DNA from: Streptomyces sp. HNM0574
Lineage (GTDB): Bacteria; Actinomycetota; Actinomycetes; Streptomycetales; Streptomycetaceae
Direction of reading: 5' to 3'
Assembly (NCBI RefSeq): GCF_012726235.1
Contig: NZ_JAASAH010000006.1
Location: 62,001 to 126,000, forward strand
Length of the DNA: 64,000 nucleotides
The first letter of the stretch is position 1. Each line of letters starts with the position of its first letter. The position numbers and the translations under genes were made by a program. Positions 44,601-53,002 of this stretch are shown one piece after another. The notes under the pieces were generated by a model. That model searched no databases. It worked only from the letters and a program-made list of their open reading frames with translations, and was not told the DNA's origin.

Positions 44601-47600
44601 GACGGCAACCGTCCGGCCGCCGGCGGGTCCGCCGCCTCCTCCGTCGCGGCCAAGTCGGCCACCCCGAAGGGCGGCGGCGCCCGGGCCGACGCCCCGGCGA
44701 AGAGCGAGCCGGCCACACCGGAGCGCCCCCGGCCCGGCAGCCCGCAGCGCGCCGCCGCCAGGAAGGCGGCCAAGAGCGGCGCCGCGAAGAAGGCCGCGCC
44801 CGCGCCCGGCCCGAAGTCCGCGGCGTCCCGGCCGGCCGCCGGGCCCGCGGCCAAGTCCCCGTCCCGGCCCGCCTCTTCGCCGTCCGGCGGGGGCGGCGGC
44901 CCGAAGGCCCCCGCGCCCAAGGGCGGCGGCGGAGCCAAGGCCAAGGGCGAGAAGAAGGAGCCCCCGGCGCCCGACGTCTCCAAGTCCACGCCAGAGGCGG
45001 GCCTGGCCACGGCGGCGAAGCTCAAGCCGCACAAGGCGCTGGAGACCATGAAGGGCGTCGGCGGCGCCGTCAACCGCGACGTCTCCAAGGAGCGGAGCCG
45101 GCTCAAGAAGGCGCCCCCGAAGATGGAGCGCCCCTCCGGCTCCCCGAAGACCCTCAAGGGCGGCCCCAAGGCGGCCGCCCCCGGCCAGTACACCAAGGCG
45201 AAGGTCGACCGCACCAAGGCCGCCAGGGGCAAGACGCCCGAGATCAAGGGCGGCAACAAGCCCCAGGGGAAGCTCCCGCAGGCCGAGATGGAGGAGCCGA
45301 GCTGGTGGGACATCGGCGTCACCATCATCGGTGAACTGGGCAAGAAGGCCCTCTCCAAGATCCTCCCCATCGACGAGCTGACCGACTCCATCGACGGCCT
45401 CAACGACAAGGACGACGAGCTCCACAAGGCCCGGGTCGGCGACGCGCCCCGGCTGCCGATGAAGGACGACTCCGACCCGCAGCGCACCGACGAGCAGCGG
45501 CAGAAACTCGACGAGCGGCGCGACGAGCTGCACAAGTCCGGCCGGGAAGACGCCGCCAAGCCCATGGGCGAGGACCAGATCTACCCGGACGTCCCCCGGG
45601 AGACGCTCAAGGGCAAGGTGCCCGACGGCGGGAAGCAGGGCGGCAAGGGCGGCGCGGGCAAGGGCGGCAAGGCGCCCGGTGCGGGGAAGCTGCCCGTCGA
45701 GGCGGTGTCCGCCGTCGCCGAGCACGACCGCGGTCCGCAGATCAAGCGCGGCTTCTCCCAGGGCCAGAAGGACATGGGCAAGGAGCGCTCCGACAAGGAC
45801 AAGCGGCAGCGCGAGGCCCAGCAGAAGCACGACCGTGCCATGCAGAAGGAGGTCGCCGACAGCGGCAGGAAGCAGGCCGAGGAGCGGGAGAAGGGCCGGT
45901 CCGAGGTCGCCGGTTCGCGCGAGAAATGGCGCAAGGAGCAGGACGACAAGACCAAGGGCATCGACGAGAAGAAGGGCAAGAAGTACGACGAGGCCCGCAA
46001 GGAGGTCAAGGAGAAGCAGGAGGACACCGACAAGAAGGTCGACAAGCGGACCGAGGACGACAACAAGGAGATCGACAAGAAGCGCACCGACGCCGAGCGG
46101 GACGCGAAGAAGGAGAAGCAGGGCGGCAAGGAGAAGTCGGGGGACTGGCTCAGCCAGTCGATCGACTGGGTGAAGGAGCAGTTCACCAAGCTCCGGAACG
46201 CCATCACCCGGGTCTTCGAATGGGCGCGTGAGAAAGTCACCACGCTCATCGAGAAGTTCAAGCAGGAAGTCTTCGGCCTCATCGACCGGGCCCGCGACTG
46301 GGTCGTCCAGCGGATCAACGACTTCGCGGACGGTCTCATCGCCCTCGGCGACGAACTCCTCGCCGACTACCCGGCCATGCGCGACAAGTGGCGCAACACC
46401 ATCGACGGCGCGCGGGACACCGCCGTCAAGAAGGTCAACGAGGCGGCCGACACGCTGAAGAACGTCGCGGGCAAGCTCCTCGACGACCTCGGCGCCGGGC
46501 TCAACAAGGGCCTGGACCTGCTGGAGAGCGGCATGCACGCCGCCGTCGACATCGCCGAGACCGCCGTCGTCAAGGGCATGGAGTACGGCGGCGCGGCCCT
46601 CAACGCCCTCGGCGAATGGGCCCAGATCGCCGCCGACATCGTCACCGATCCGGGCGGCTGGATCAGCAACGCGGGAAGCTCGGCGCACGCCGGTGCGAGA
46701 AACCATCTCTTCAACGAGATCAAGTCGGCCGTCAAGGAATGGTTCAACCAGAAGGTCCAGGAAATCATCGGAATTCCGATGGAGACCTTCAACACCCTCG
46801 TCAAGGGCGGGGTCAGCCCCGAGCAGATGGGCAAGATGGCCTGGGAAGCCGCGATTCCCGAACTCCCGGGCCTCATCGGCCAGCTGATCATCGAGAAGGT
46901 CGTCTCGAAACTCATACCCGGCGCCGGCTGGGTCATGGCCATCATCGACGCGCTGAAGACGGCGTACGGCGCACTCAGTGAAATCCTGCGCGCCTTCGGC
47001 CTGTTCATGGACTACCTCAAGGCCGTCAAGGGCGGCGGCGGGGCGGCGGCCCTGCTCTTCGCCAAGGCCGTGGCCGCCGGCGTCGTCGCGCTCCTGGAAC
47101 TCATCTACGAGGCGCTCATCAGCGGCGTCGGCAGGGTGATGGGCGGGGTGGCGAACTCACTCAAGGGCATGGCCCGCGGCATGCGGCAGAAGAAGCCCGC
47201 GCCCAACCGCCCCAACAAGCCCGCCACTCCGCCCGCGAAGCCGGGCGGCAAGCCCGGCGGCGGCCCCGGCAAGCCGGACGGCAAGGAGCAGCAGCCCGAC
47301 CGCGAGGAGGGCGAGAAGCCCGGACGCCCGGGCAAGCCGCGCCCCGGCGAGCGCCCCGCGCCGCCCCGCAAGTCCCAGCCGGAGAAGGAACCCCGCCCCG
47401 AGAAGCGCCCGTCGCCGGAGAAGAAGCCGGGCCCCGACAAGCAGCGCGACGCCGACAAGAAGAAGGAGAAGGAGGACCGGCGCGAGGAACGCCGCGAGGA
47501 GGGCAAGGACGTCAACGCGGCCAGGCGCCGCCAGCGCGAGGCCAACCGCAAACTCCGCGAGGGCGACCGCCGCGACCGCGACGAGTCCACCCCCCGCCGC

Positions 47601-49292
47601 GGCCCCGCCCGCGACACCCTCCGCAAACGCGACCGCGACGACGACCGCGACCGCGACCGGACCCGCGACGACGACAAACGCCGCGACGACCGCCGCGACG
47701 ACGACCGCGACCGGGACAGGAACCGCGACCCGCGCCGCCGCGACGAGAACACCAGGCGCCGCGACGAGGCGGACCGCAACCGCCCCGACACCCGCCGCAA
47801 GGACGACCAGCGCCGCGACGACGACCGCCGCCCCGACTCCGACCGGGACCGCGACCGCCGCCGCGAGACCGAGGGCACCAAGAAGCGCCCCCGCCGCGAC
47901 GGCGAGTCCCGCCCCGGCCGCCAACTCCGCCGCGCCCGCCAGACCGTCAAGGCCGCCCTCAACCGCACCCGCCGCGCCGGCCGCCGCCTCCTCAACAAGG
48001 CAGGCAACGCGGGCCGCAAACTCACGAACAACGCCCGCCGCATGCGCGACGCCTACAAACGCCGCCGGGACCTCCTCCAGAAGCAGCGCCAACGCAGGGC
48101 GGAGGCCAAGCGCCAGCAGAAGGAACGCAAGCGGCAGAAGGTCCGGAAGAAGGAGAACTCGCAGGAGTCGAAGGCGGATCGGCTGCGGAGGATCATTGCC
48201 CGCATTCGACCCAAGATTACAAAGGTTTTGCAGCACGGAATAGAAGGGGTTGCTTTCCGTGCATTGATGGCGGGGATGCGATCGTGGTATCGGCTGACCA
48301 GCCTTTCTGCCCAAGGGCGCCCTGGGTTTGAGGTCATCGCGGCGCTCAATCCCAGCGGGAAAGTGCGAGAGGGGATCTGGAACGATGACGAAGCGGTTCT
48401 GAGCCTTGATGATCGATACGAATCGTTTGCGATAAATGACCAGAGTGCGCAGCTGCGTAGAGCCCTGACTGAAAGGTTCAGTACGCTACCTGAGAACTCC
48501 AGTCCACAAAAAATTCGTGCTGCTGCCGAGCAGGTTGCGCGACCCTTCATGAAGAAGGGGGAGCGATTGAAGTGGGATGAGCATCAGGATGCTTTGCTGG
48601 TTTCGCTGGTGCGACCCGACAAGAAACATGCCCCCTCTGGGCTGGGGGTCTTCAGGAAGGGGGGAGAGTATCGGGAGGACTCGAAGGCGGAGGGGGTTGT
48701 CGAGGGGCAGAAGGTGATTAAGGGGCCAGGCGGTGAGGAGTATGTCCTTGATTCGATAAACCAGTTGGTTCCTCGGTACGTGAGGCGGAATCTTTCGGCT
48801 GAAGACGCGGCGCGAATTGACGCAGGGAAAGGGCCGCAGTCGACCGAGCAGACGTATCGGCAGAACAAGAAGGCAGGGAAGAAGAAGGATCGCAACTCGC
48901 TGAGAAGTCCTAATTACCCAGCCAATAAACCTGCCGATCACGCAATAGGTGGCTATCCTTCGAAGTACATTTCGACCTCGAAGCAGCTCGAGGGTGACAT
49001 AGTTGACCCCGAAGGCTATGAGATCGGTGGAGAAAAGGGGCGCCCCCTCAGGACTCCACCATCTGAGAGTAAGCAAAGGTATGGCAGTGGGATTGTCATG
49101 ATTGACTTGGCGCAGATTCCGCGTGCCGATCTGTTCGACTTGTCTACCCCTCGAGGTCAGAAGGCGCGTGAAATGGAAGACAACCCCAGCTCGCAGAGGC
49201 GAATGCTGAAGGGGATGGAGGATACGATACGGACTCAAGAGGTCGTGGTGCGCAAGAGTATTCCGCTCGATGCGATCGTGGAGATTGGCTAG
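41676..49292 (+). CDS. Giant DUF4157 eCIS cargo protein with C-terminal toxin-like domain
   Basis: A 2538-residue protein. Residues ~28-120 are the eCIS-associated DUF4157 domain with AHELLHTVQ (HExxH at 110-114). About 285-1170 is low complexity: Glu/Lys/Asp/Gln-rich, then Gly/Ser, then Ala/Pro/Lys. About 1205-1260 has a helical WWDIGVTIIGELGKK segment; 1370-1490 is charged coiled coil. About 1490-1830 is a helical amphipathic/hydrophobic region (SIDWVKEQFTKLRNAITRVF). About 1840-2130 is Arg/Lys/Asp/Pro-rich. The final ~370 residues are coded by lower-GC DNA and show R-, STS- and E-type motifs of ADP-ribosyltransferases (R2370, S2433-T2434-S2435, E2522). Likely an injected effector. Confidence 0.85.
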   Translation: MSTSHASPEEQRAATEARRRKRKERAATSRTPEPKEIVSGAGQPLDTGVRRELEEQLGHDLGNVRLHTDRDADALTGMLGADAVAVGQDIFFREGAYTPGTAEGRRLLAHELLHTVQNPYGLGTLRAGRELGAVSLPHEAAEREAESAAQSTVREDETERNATPDVEPGQATPGWLRYATVDADRTRAERLDPPSLVERLVSSVLRSLRGDPADVSGRVRLELARMAPELQDSVLDRLEVRLASPDYGRLLDLVGELDADGAPLPLAAAPAPEAVPDAIEGVEQEREQRNKAARDARESKETSRDEHRRRAQRTKAEDPERAERGGGNGSGDGTADASGQSGGTDKQQPGAGARGPGKEAGKRTGERDSSDGETEKQQEGQKDEKRSPQDEEQQKEQQEQEKEQQGKDQQDEERAKEEKEGKDEEARKADEEKKEQNKDDDKEAEEKDKESADEDKGADREEEEREAGRKEAESEGERQDEDGGRDEGEAAKESAGAPGALDRSQAEPGEKDRTGGARTEARETAEPESDDEPLGLGQETDDELAADALAGDKDGDDASAEDAEGKSAWDTEIKPEDHVPEDDLNLSGVRTADRIAPGGGSGAGSGGGAGSGSGASGQGAQSSSGAPSAAAPSSAPGATQDSGSGSASGSGSGSGPASGSGAAGGAQAASAPAKSGGGSGGSVGTGPGGVPVVAQPPATAADAVESARRSEDAREGESEDAGAAERNEQKAQSDRELQPGKSADQEVGPDPEDGTASGQDQDTENGTPGAGKDGAEPGTGEKEDERQQRSEERDRDATAERRAQDANQDAGGADTREPGAAEGGSSEKLAKADEDARGQGTGARSESGKDGESGKDSKDAQDSKDGKESGTSGESGKDGEGRGASGGDAEKKSGEDSGKESEKDSGSADGEKESGSPDGQSGSGKAEEDGATKDTAEGRKGQATEPDKAAGEEPASAASDSGPSSGAGGANARGGDGNRPAAGGSAASSVAAKSATPKGGGARADAPAKSEPATPERPRPGSPQRAAARKAAKSGAAKKAAPAPGPKSAASRPAAGPAAKSPSRPASSPSGGGGGPKAPAPKGGGGAKAKGEKKEPPAPDVSKSTPEAGLATAAKLKPHKALETMKGVGGAVNRDVSKERSRLKKAPPKMERPSGSPKTLKGGPKAAAPGQYTKAKVDRTKAARGKTPEIKGGNKPQGKLPQAEMEEPSWWDIGVTIIGELGKKALSKILPIDELTDSIDGLNDKDDELHKARVGDAPRLPMKDDSDPQRTDEQRQKLDERRDELHKSGREDAAKPMGEDQIYPDVPRETLKGKVPDGGKQGGKGGAGKGGKAPGAGKLPVEAVSAVAEHDRGPQIKRGFSQGQKDMGKERSDKDKRQREAQQKHDRAMQKEVADSGRKQAEEREKGRSEVAGSREKWRKEQDDKTKGIDEKKGKKYDEARKEVKEKQEDTDKKVDKRTEDDNKEIDKKRTDAERDAKKEKQGGKEKSGDWLSQSIDWVKEQFTKLRNAITRVFEWAREKVTTLIEKFKQEVFGLIDRARDWVVQRINDFADGLIALGDELLADYPAMRDKWRNTIDGARDTAVKKVNEAADTLKNVAGKLLDDLGAGLNKGLDLLESGMHAAVDIAETAVVKGMEYGGAALNALGEWAQIAADIVTDPGGWISNAGSSAHAGARNHLFNEIKSAVKEWFNQKVQEIIGIPMETFNTLVKGGVSPEQMGKMAWEAAIPELPGLIGQLIIEKVVSKLIPGAGWVMAIIDALKTAYGALSEILRAFGLFMDYLKAVKGGGGAAALLFAKAVAAGVVALLELIYEALISGVGRVMGGVANSLKGMARGMRQKKPAPNRPNKPATPPAKPGGKPGGGPGKPDGKEQQPDREEGEKPGRPGKPRPGERPAPPRKSQPEKEPRPEKRPSPEKKPGPDKQRDADKKKEKEDRREERREEGKDVNAARRRQREANRKLREGDRRDRDESTPRRGPARDTLRKRDRDDDRDRDRTRDDDKRRDDRRDDDRDRDRNRDPRRRDENTRRRDEADRNRPDTRRKDDQRRDDDRRPDSDRDRDRRRETEGTKKRPRRDGESRPGRQLRRARQTVKAALNRTRRAGRRLLNKAGNAGRKLTNNARRMRDAYKRRRDLLQKQRQRRAEAKRQQKERKRQKVRKKENSQESKADRLRRIIARIRPKITKVLQHGIEGVAFRALMAGMRSWYRLTSLSAQGRPGFEVIAALNPSGKVREGIWNDDEAVLSLDDRYESFAINDQSAQLRRALTERFSTLPENSSPQKIRAAAEQVARPFMKKGERLKWDEHQDALLVSLVRPDKKHAPSGLGVFRKGGEYREDSKAEGVVEGQKVIKGPGGEEYVLDSINQLVPRYVRRNLSAEDAARIDAGKGPQSTEQTYRQNKKAGKKKDRNSLRSPNYPANKPADHAIGGYPSKYISTSKQLEGDIVDPEGYEIGGEKGRPLRTPPSESKQRYGSGIVMIDLAQIPRADLFDLSTPRGQKAREMEDNPSSQRRMLKGMEDTIRTQEVVVRKSIPLDAIVEIG
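47560..47880 (+). repeat. Arg/Asp codon low-complexity tract
   Basis: Within the giant gene, about 320 bp consist largely of degenerate CGC/GAC/GAC units encoding alternating Arg and Asp (RDDDRDRDR-type). The unit length is irregular and the frame is kept, so this is a coding low-complexity tract, not a CRISPR-like array. Confidence 0.8.
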
Positions 49293-50095
49293 ACGGTATT
49301 ACTTGGAAAGGTTGATCGAGTGGAATCTTACTACTGGGAAGGCTGTGAGCCTGAGGGGTCCGTTCTGCGGTCAGCCTTCCGGGAGCTTGATCGGGGAGAG
49401 TCGAGGGGAAAGGTGATCGAAAGTTTCCTTTTCCTGCTTCGCAGTGGAGATATCGTCGCAGTAGGAATAGCTCTAGACTACTATAAGGTTGCAGAGATTT
49501 CGAGCCTGAGGGCTGGCTCGGAGCCCGGACTTGCAGAGTATTCGCAAGAAGTTTTGGAAGTGGCGCGTGCTGTTTTGGATGGGGGGCCATCATCAGCTTC
49601 GCTGAGTCCACTTGTCGGCAAGGGGGCGAACTATGCCAGCGCGCTTCATGTGATGGTGAATACTGCCACTCTTGAGGATGTTGACGTTCTTGTATCCCAT
49701 ATGAGTGACCCTGTCAGCCCTGAGGTTAGGAATCTTGCCATCGAGGCGTCCGGTGGTGTCCTTTGGCGGTATGAGGCTGGAGACTCACGTCTCCTTTCGG
49801 TGCTCAAGGGGATTGCTCTCGGCGAAGCTGAGGTTTACGTGGACCGTGTGAGTGCGCTTGGGGCTATCGGCGCAAGTCGCTTGCCCGCTGCAGTTGGTGC
49901 GCTGGTGGAAGCTACTGAGGATGCGGATGTCCGCATCCAGGCGCATGCCGCGCTGCAGCTATCTGAGGAGGATATTGTGGGCGAGTATCGGAATCTACTT
50001 GAGAATCTAGCGGAAAATTGGGGTGATGACGCACCATTTCCGGCCGAAGAGGTGCGGAGCGCGCTTCAAGATGACTGACCAGGTCAGGGAGTGAC
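48160..50095. other. Lower-GC island: toxin-like C-terminus and HEAT-repeat gene
   Basis: From about 48,160 codon usage changes sharply: A/T third positions and codons such as ATT, TTT, AAT, CCT, GAT become common. They persist through the end of the giant gene and the whole of the next gene, stopping at about 50,090 where the 70+% GC pattern resumes. Sampled lines have roughly 50-58% GC. The boundary falls inside the open frame, after the Arg/Lys-rich linker. Confidence 0.85.
49320..50078 (+). CDS. HEAT-repeat protein, candidate immunity protein
   Basis: A 252-residue, all-helical soluble protein. Residues ~95-220 read as three or four HEAT-like repeats (VDVLVSHMSDPVSPEVRNLA, then VDRVSALGAIGASRLPAAVG, then LVEATEDADVRIQAHAALQL). 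The GTG start is 27 bp after the giant protein's stop, with GGAAAGG upstream. It shares that protein's low-GC C-terminal codon usage and is not part of the usual eCIS gene set. HEAT-repeat proteins are known immunity proteins in polymorphic toxin systems, so it may protect the producer from the toxin-like domain. Confidence 0.7.
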   Translation: MESYYWEGCEPEGSVLRSAFRELDRGESRGKVIESFLFLLRSGDIVAVGIALDYYKVAEISSLRAGSEPGLAEYSQEVLEVARAVLDGGPSSASLSPLVGKGANYASALHVMVNTATLEDVDVLVSHMSDPVSPEVRNLAIEASGGVLWRYEAGDSRLLSVLKGIALGEAEVYVDRVSALGAIGASRLPAAVGALVEATEDADVRIQAHAALQLSEEDIVGEYRNLLENLAENWGDDAPFPAEEVRSALQDD

Positions 50096-50097
50096 CA

Positions 50098-50847
50098 ATG
50101 ACCCGACACGCAGACATACCTAGGCCCATAAGGTCCGGCATCGTCATAGTCGACCCCGAGCGCGGTACCCCCCAGCGCGTCATCGTGTTGCAGTTCAATC
50201 CGGACACTCTGGAGCGGTCGTTGGCGCCGCAGGCTGCCGGGGGTGGGGGTGAGGGCGGGGAGAGCGGGGGTGACCGGAACGAGGCGTTGCGGTTGAAGGG
50301 GCCCGCGCAGGAGACGTGGAAGTTCACCGCGGAGATCGACTCGACGGATCAGCTGGAGGTGGCGGCGCCGGACGGGATTCATCCGCAGCTCGCCGCGCTG
50401 GAGATGCTGGTGCATCCGACGACGGCGCAGATCCGGGAGAACAGCAGGCTGACGAAGAAGGGCGCGATCGAGATCAGCCCGATCGAAAAGCCGTTGACGC
50501 TGTTCTCGTGGGGCAGCAAGCGTGTGATGCCGGTGCGGCTGACGGAACTTTCCGTCAACGAGTCGGCGTTCGACGTGAACCTGAACCCGATGCGGGCCGC
50601 GCTCAGCATCGGGATGAAGGTGCTGTCGGTGAGTGACCTGCCGGCGGGGCACCGGGGCGCCGAGCTGTACATGGCGCATCTGGCGCAGAAGGAGCGGCTG
50701 GCGGGCATGGCGGCCGGCGGAGGCCTGGGCTCGCTGGGTCTCGCGGGCCGGGACCTGGGCGCCGGCGGTGTGCCGCGCGGCCTGGGCGCGGGTGTGCCGC
50801 GGGCCGGCGGCACGGGCAGCGGTACGAGCACGGCAGGCAGGGGGTAG
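50098..50847 (+). CDS. CIS tube protein (Afp7-like) lacking the fused LysM
   Basis: A 249-residue protein of the CIS_tube family linking the inner tube to the spike hub. Visible: VIVLQFNPDTLERSL near the N-terminus, WKFTAEIDSTDQLE, HPQLAALEMLV, and VMPVRLTELSVNESAFDVNL with NPMRAALSIGMKVL at the C-terminal side. Members in other systems end in a LysM domain; here the tail is a Gly/Ala/Arg-rich stretch, and LysM is encoded by the next gene. GC content returns to normal from here on. GGGAG site before ATG 50098. Confidence 0.88.
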   Translation: MTRHADIPRPIRSGIVIVDPERGTPQRVIVLQFNPDTLERSLAPQAAGGGGEGGESGGDRNEALRLKGPAQETWKFTAEIDSTDQLEVAAPDGIHPQLAALEMLVHPTTAQIRENSRLTKKGAIEISPIEKPLTLFSWGSKRVMPVRLTELSVNESAFDVNLNPMRAALSIGMKVLSVSDLPAGHRGAELYMAHLAQKERLAGMAAGGGLGSLGLAGRDLGAGGVPRGLGAGVPRAGGTGSGTSTAGRG

Positions 50848-50855
50848 CAGGGACG

Positions 50856-51236
50856 ATGGCGGGGATCGAGCCGTACGAGAGCGCGCTGGACCGGATACCG
50901 GGGGCGCATCCGTACCCGAGTACGAGCCGGTACCACGAGGCGGAGATCGGGGTGCACCGGCTGCCGGACGGTACCGAAGTGCGGTACGCCAAGCGCCGGT
51001 TGCTGCCGCCGCTGGAGCGGGACGAGGCCGGGGACGAGATCGTGCCGCACACCGTCAGCGCGGGCGAGCGGCCCGACCATCTGGCGCAGCGGTACTTCGG
51101 CGACCCGGGCCAGTGGTGGCGGATCGCGGACGCCAACCCCGTGCTGGATCCGGCCGAGTTGACGGCCGAGCCGGGGAGCGAGATCGGGGTGCCGCTGTCG
51201 GGCGGCTTCCCGGGGAGCGGGGCGCCGCGTGGCTGA
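50856..51236 (+). CDS. LysM-domain baseplate protein
   Basis: A 126-residue protein. The C-terminal half, HTVSAGERPDHLAQRYFGDP then QWWRIADANPVLDPAEL, is a LysM domain as found at the end of Afp7-like proteins and in gpX of phage tails. The N-terminal half (SALDRIPGAHPYPSTSRYHE) is conserved in eCIS loci. It is eight bases after the tube protein gene and overlaps the hub gene by eight bases. It probably forms one functional unit with the upstream tube protein at the tube-spike junction. Confidence 0.83.
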   Translation: MAGIEPYESALDRIPGAHPYPSTSRYHEAEIGVHRLPDGTEVRYAKRRLLPPLERDEAGDEIVPHTVSAGERPDHLAQRYFGDPGQWWRIADANPVLDPAELTAEPGSEIGVPLSGGFPGSGAPRG

Positions 51237-52368
51237 CGAGCCGATCGGCCGGGGCCCGGTGCATCTGGGGCTGCTGATGGGGCCGAAGCTGGCGAAGCCG
51301 GTGCCGCAGGAGGTGTCGGAGGCGCTGCTGTCGGCGCAGATCACCATGACGGCGGGGGAGCGCAGCGGCTTCCAGATGGCCTTCGACCTGACCAAGGGCG
51401 GAATGATCACCCAACGGCTGCTGCCCGAGGGCTTCTTCAGCCCGCGCACCCGCGTGATCGTCACCGTCACCGTCAAGGGCACCCCGAAGGTGCTGCTGGA
51501 CGGGCTGATCGTGCGGCACGAGGTCGGCGCCAGCAACCAGCCGGGGCAGACGACGCTGACCGTCACCGGCGAGGACCTGACGCTGCTGATGGACCTGGAG
51601 GAGCGCACGGACAGCTTCCCGAACCTGGCCCCCTCCCAGCGCGTGCACCGCATCCTGCGGAACTACGCGGACTACGGGATCGACCCGCGGATCATCCGGG
51701 AGCAGATCCCGCAGCAGCCGCGCCGCGAGCTGCGGGTGGACTACCAGACGGGCACCGACCTGGCGTACATCAACGACCTGGCGCGCGCGAACGGTTACAC
51801 CTTCTACCTGGACCCGGGCCCCCGCCCCGGCCGCTCCACCGCGTACTGGGGCCCGGAGCAGCGGCTCGGGCAGCGGCAGCACGCGCTGAACGTCAACATG
51901 GACGCCGACTCGACGGTCGACCAGCTGACCTTCGCCTACGACGGCACGGCCCGCGAGGAGCCGCAGGCCCGCGTGCAGGACCCGCGGGACCGGGAGTCGC
52001 GGCTGCTGCCGCAGCGTCCGATCGACCCGCTGCGCCCGCCGCTCGGCCGCCGTCCGACGCCCGCGCTGAAGCGGAAGACGCTGTCGGGCACGGCGAAGAT
52101 GGACCCGGCGCAGGCGGAGGCGCAGGCGCTGGCCCGCGCCGCCACCTCGGCCGACGCGATCTCCGGTTCGGGAAAGCTGGACGTGAACCGGCACGGCTAC
52201 GTGCTGCGCCCGCGCGAGCTGGTGGGCGTGCGGGGCGCGGGGCGTACGTACGACGGGGACTACTACGTCAAGAGCGTCACCCACCATCTGAAGCCGGGGT
52301 CGTTCAGCCAGAACTTCACGCTGTCCAGGGAGGGCCTGATCGCCCGCAGCGACCGCGTCCGTCCCTGA
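51229..52368 (+). CDS. Phage late control gene D-like spike hub protein
   Basis: A 379-residue homolog of gpD/gp27 and the VgrG N-terminal hub domain, which adapts the tube to the spike. Characteristic parts: an early strand series, DGLIVRHEVGASNQPGQTTL, TVTGEDLTLLMDLEE, HRILRNYADYGIDPRIIREQ, and a C-terminal AQALARAATSADAISGSGKLD with YYVKSVTHHLKPGSFSQNFTLSR. Spike domains are absent because they are encoded by the following gpV-like and PAAR-like genes. GTG 51229. Confidence 0.9.
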   Translation: MADEPIGRGPVHLGLLMGPKLAKPVPQEVSEALLSAQITMTAGERSGFQMAFDLTKGGMITQRLLPEGFFSPRTRVIVTVTVKGTPKVLLDGLIVRHEVGASNQPGQTTLTVTGEDLTLLMDLEERTDSFPNLAPSQRVHRILRNYADYGIDPRIIREQIPQQPRRELRVDYQTGTDLAYINDLARANGYTFYLDPGPRPGRSTAYWGPEQRLGQRQHALNVNMDADSTVDQLTFAYDGTAREEPQARVQDPRDRESRLLPQRPIDPLRPPLGRRPTPALKRKTLSGTAKMDPAQAEAQALARAATSADAISGSGKLDVNRHGYVLRPRELVGVRGAGRTYDGDYYVKSVTHHLKPGSFSQNFTLSREGLIARSDRVRP

Positions 52369-52407
52369 GCCCCGCAGCCCGCCCGCGTCACCCAAGGAGC
52401 AGCCCGC

Positions 52408-52935
52408 ATGCCACCCGCACAGAACAACCGCTTCCTCGGCAAGTACCGGGGCCGGGTCGTGGACAACGAGGACCCGCTGCGCATCGGCCGGATCACGGCG
52501 CAGGTGCCGGACGTGCTGGGCGACGAGGCGTCGACGTGGGCGCTGCCGTGCCTGCCGTTCACGGGGCGCGAGGCGGGGCAGTTCGCGGTGCCGGAGCGGG
52601 GCGCGGGTGTGTGGATCGAGTTCGAGCAGGGCGATCCGAGCTTCCCGATCTGGACGGGCTGCTGGTACGGGGAGGCGAGCGAACTCCCGCCGGACGTCCG
52701 CAAGGAGCTGCCCGCAAGCCGCCCCGTCGTCATCGAGACGGAGGGCGAGCACAAGATCGTCATGTCGGACGTGCCGGGCGGCACGGGCATCCTGCTGAAG
52801 GCGCCGGGCGGCGCCTACGTCCAGATCGACGAGAAGGGCGTGGTCATCAACAGCGGCCACGGCGCGTCGATTTCGGTGACCGGCAGCGACGTGGACATCA
52901 ACGACGGGGGGCTGACGGTGTTCCGCAACCGCTGA
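52408..52935 (+). CDS. gpV/gp5-like baseplate spike protein
   Basis: A 175-residue spike protein: an OB-fold (RFLGKYRGRVVDNEDPLRIG, then PCLPFTGREAGQFAVPE and GAGVWIEFEQGDPSFPIWTG) followed by a short beta-helical needle (GGAYVQIDEKGVVINSGHGA and SISVTGSDVDINDGGLTVF). The repeated I-x-V strand pattern is typical of gp5/VgrG spikes. AAGGAG site upstream. Confidence 0.93.
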   Translation: MPPAQNNRFLGKYRGRVVDNEDPLRIGRITAQVPDVLGDEASTWALPCLPFTGREAGQFAVPERGAGVWIEFEQGDPSFPIWTGCWYGEASELPPDVRKELPASRPVVIETEGEHKIVMSDVPGGTGILLKAPGGAYVQIDEKGVVINSGHGASISVTGSDVDINDGGLTVFRNR

Positions 52936-53002
52936 GTCCCACCACAGGCCGCCGAGCTCAACAGTGCGCGCGCCCAGCCGCGCAGGGGGAGAAGAACAGA
53001 CC

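Noticed and set aside
47560..47880. CRISPR-like or satellite repeat array
   Set aside because: Units are irregular, lack spacers, and keep the reading frame as Arg/Asp codons of the giant protein.
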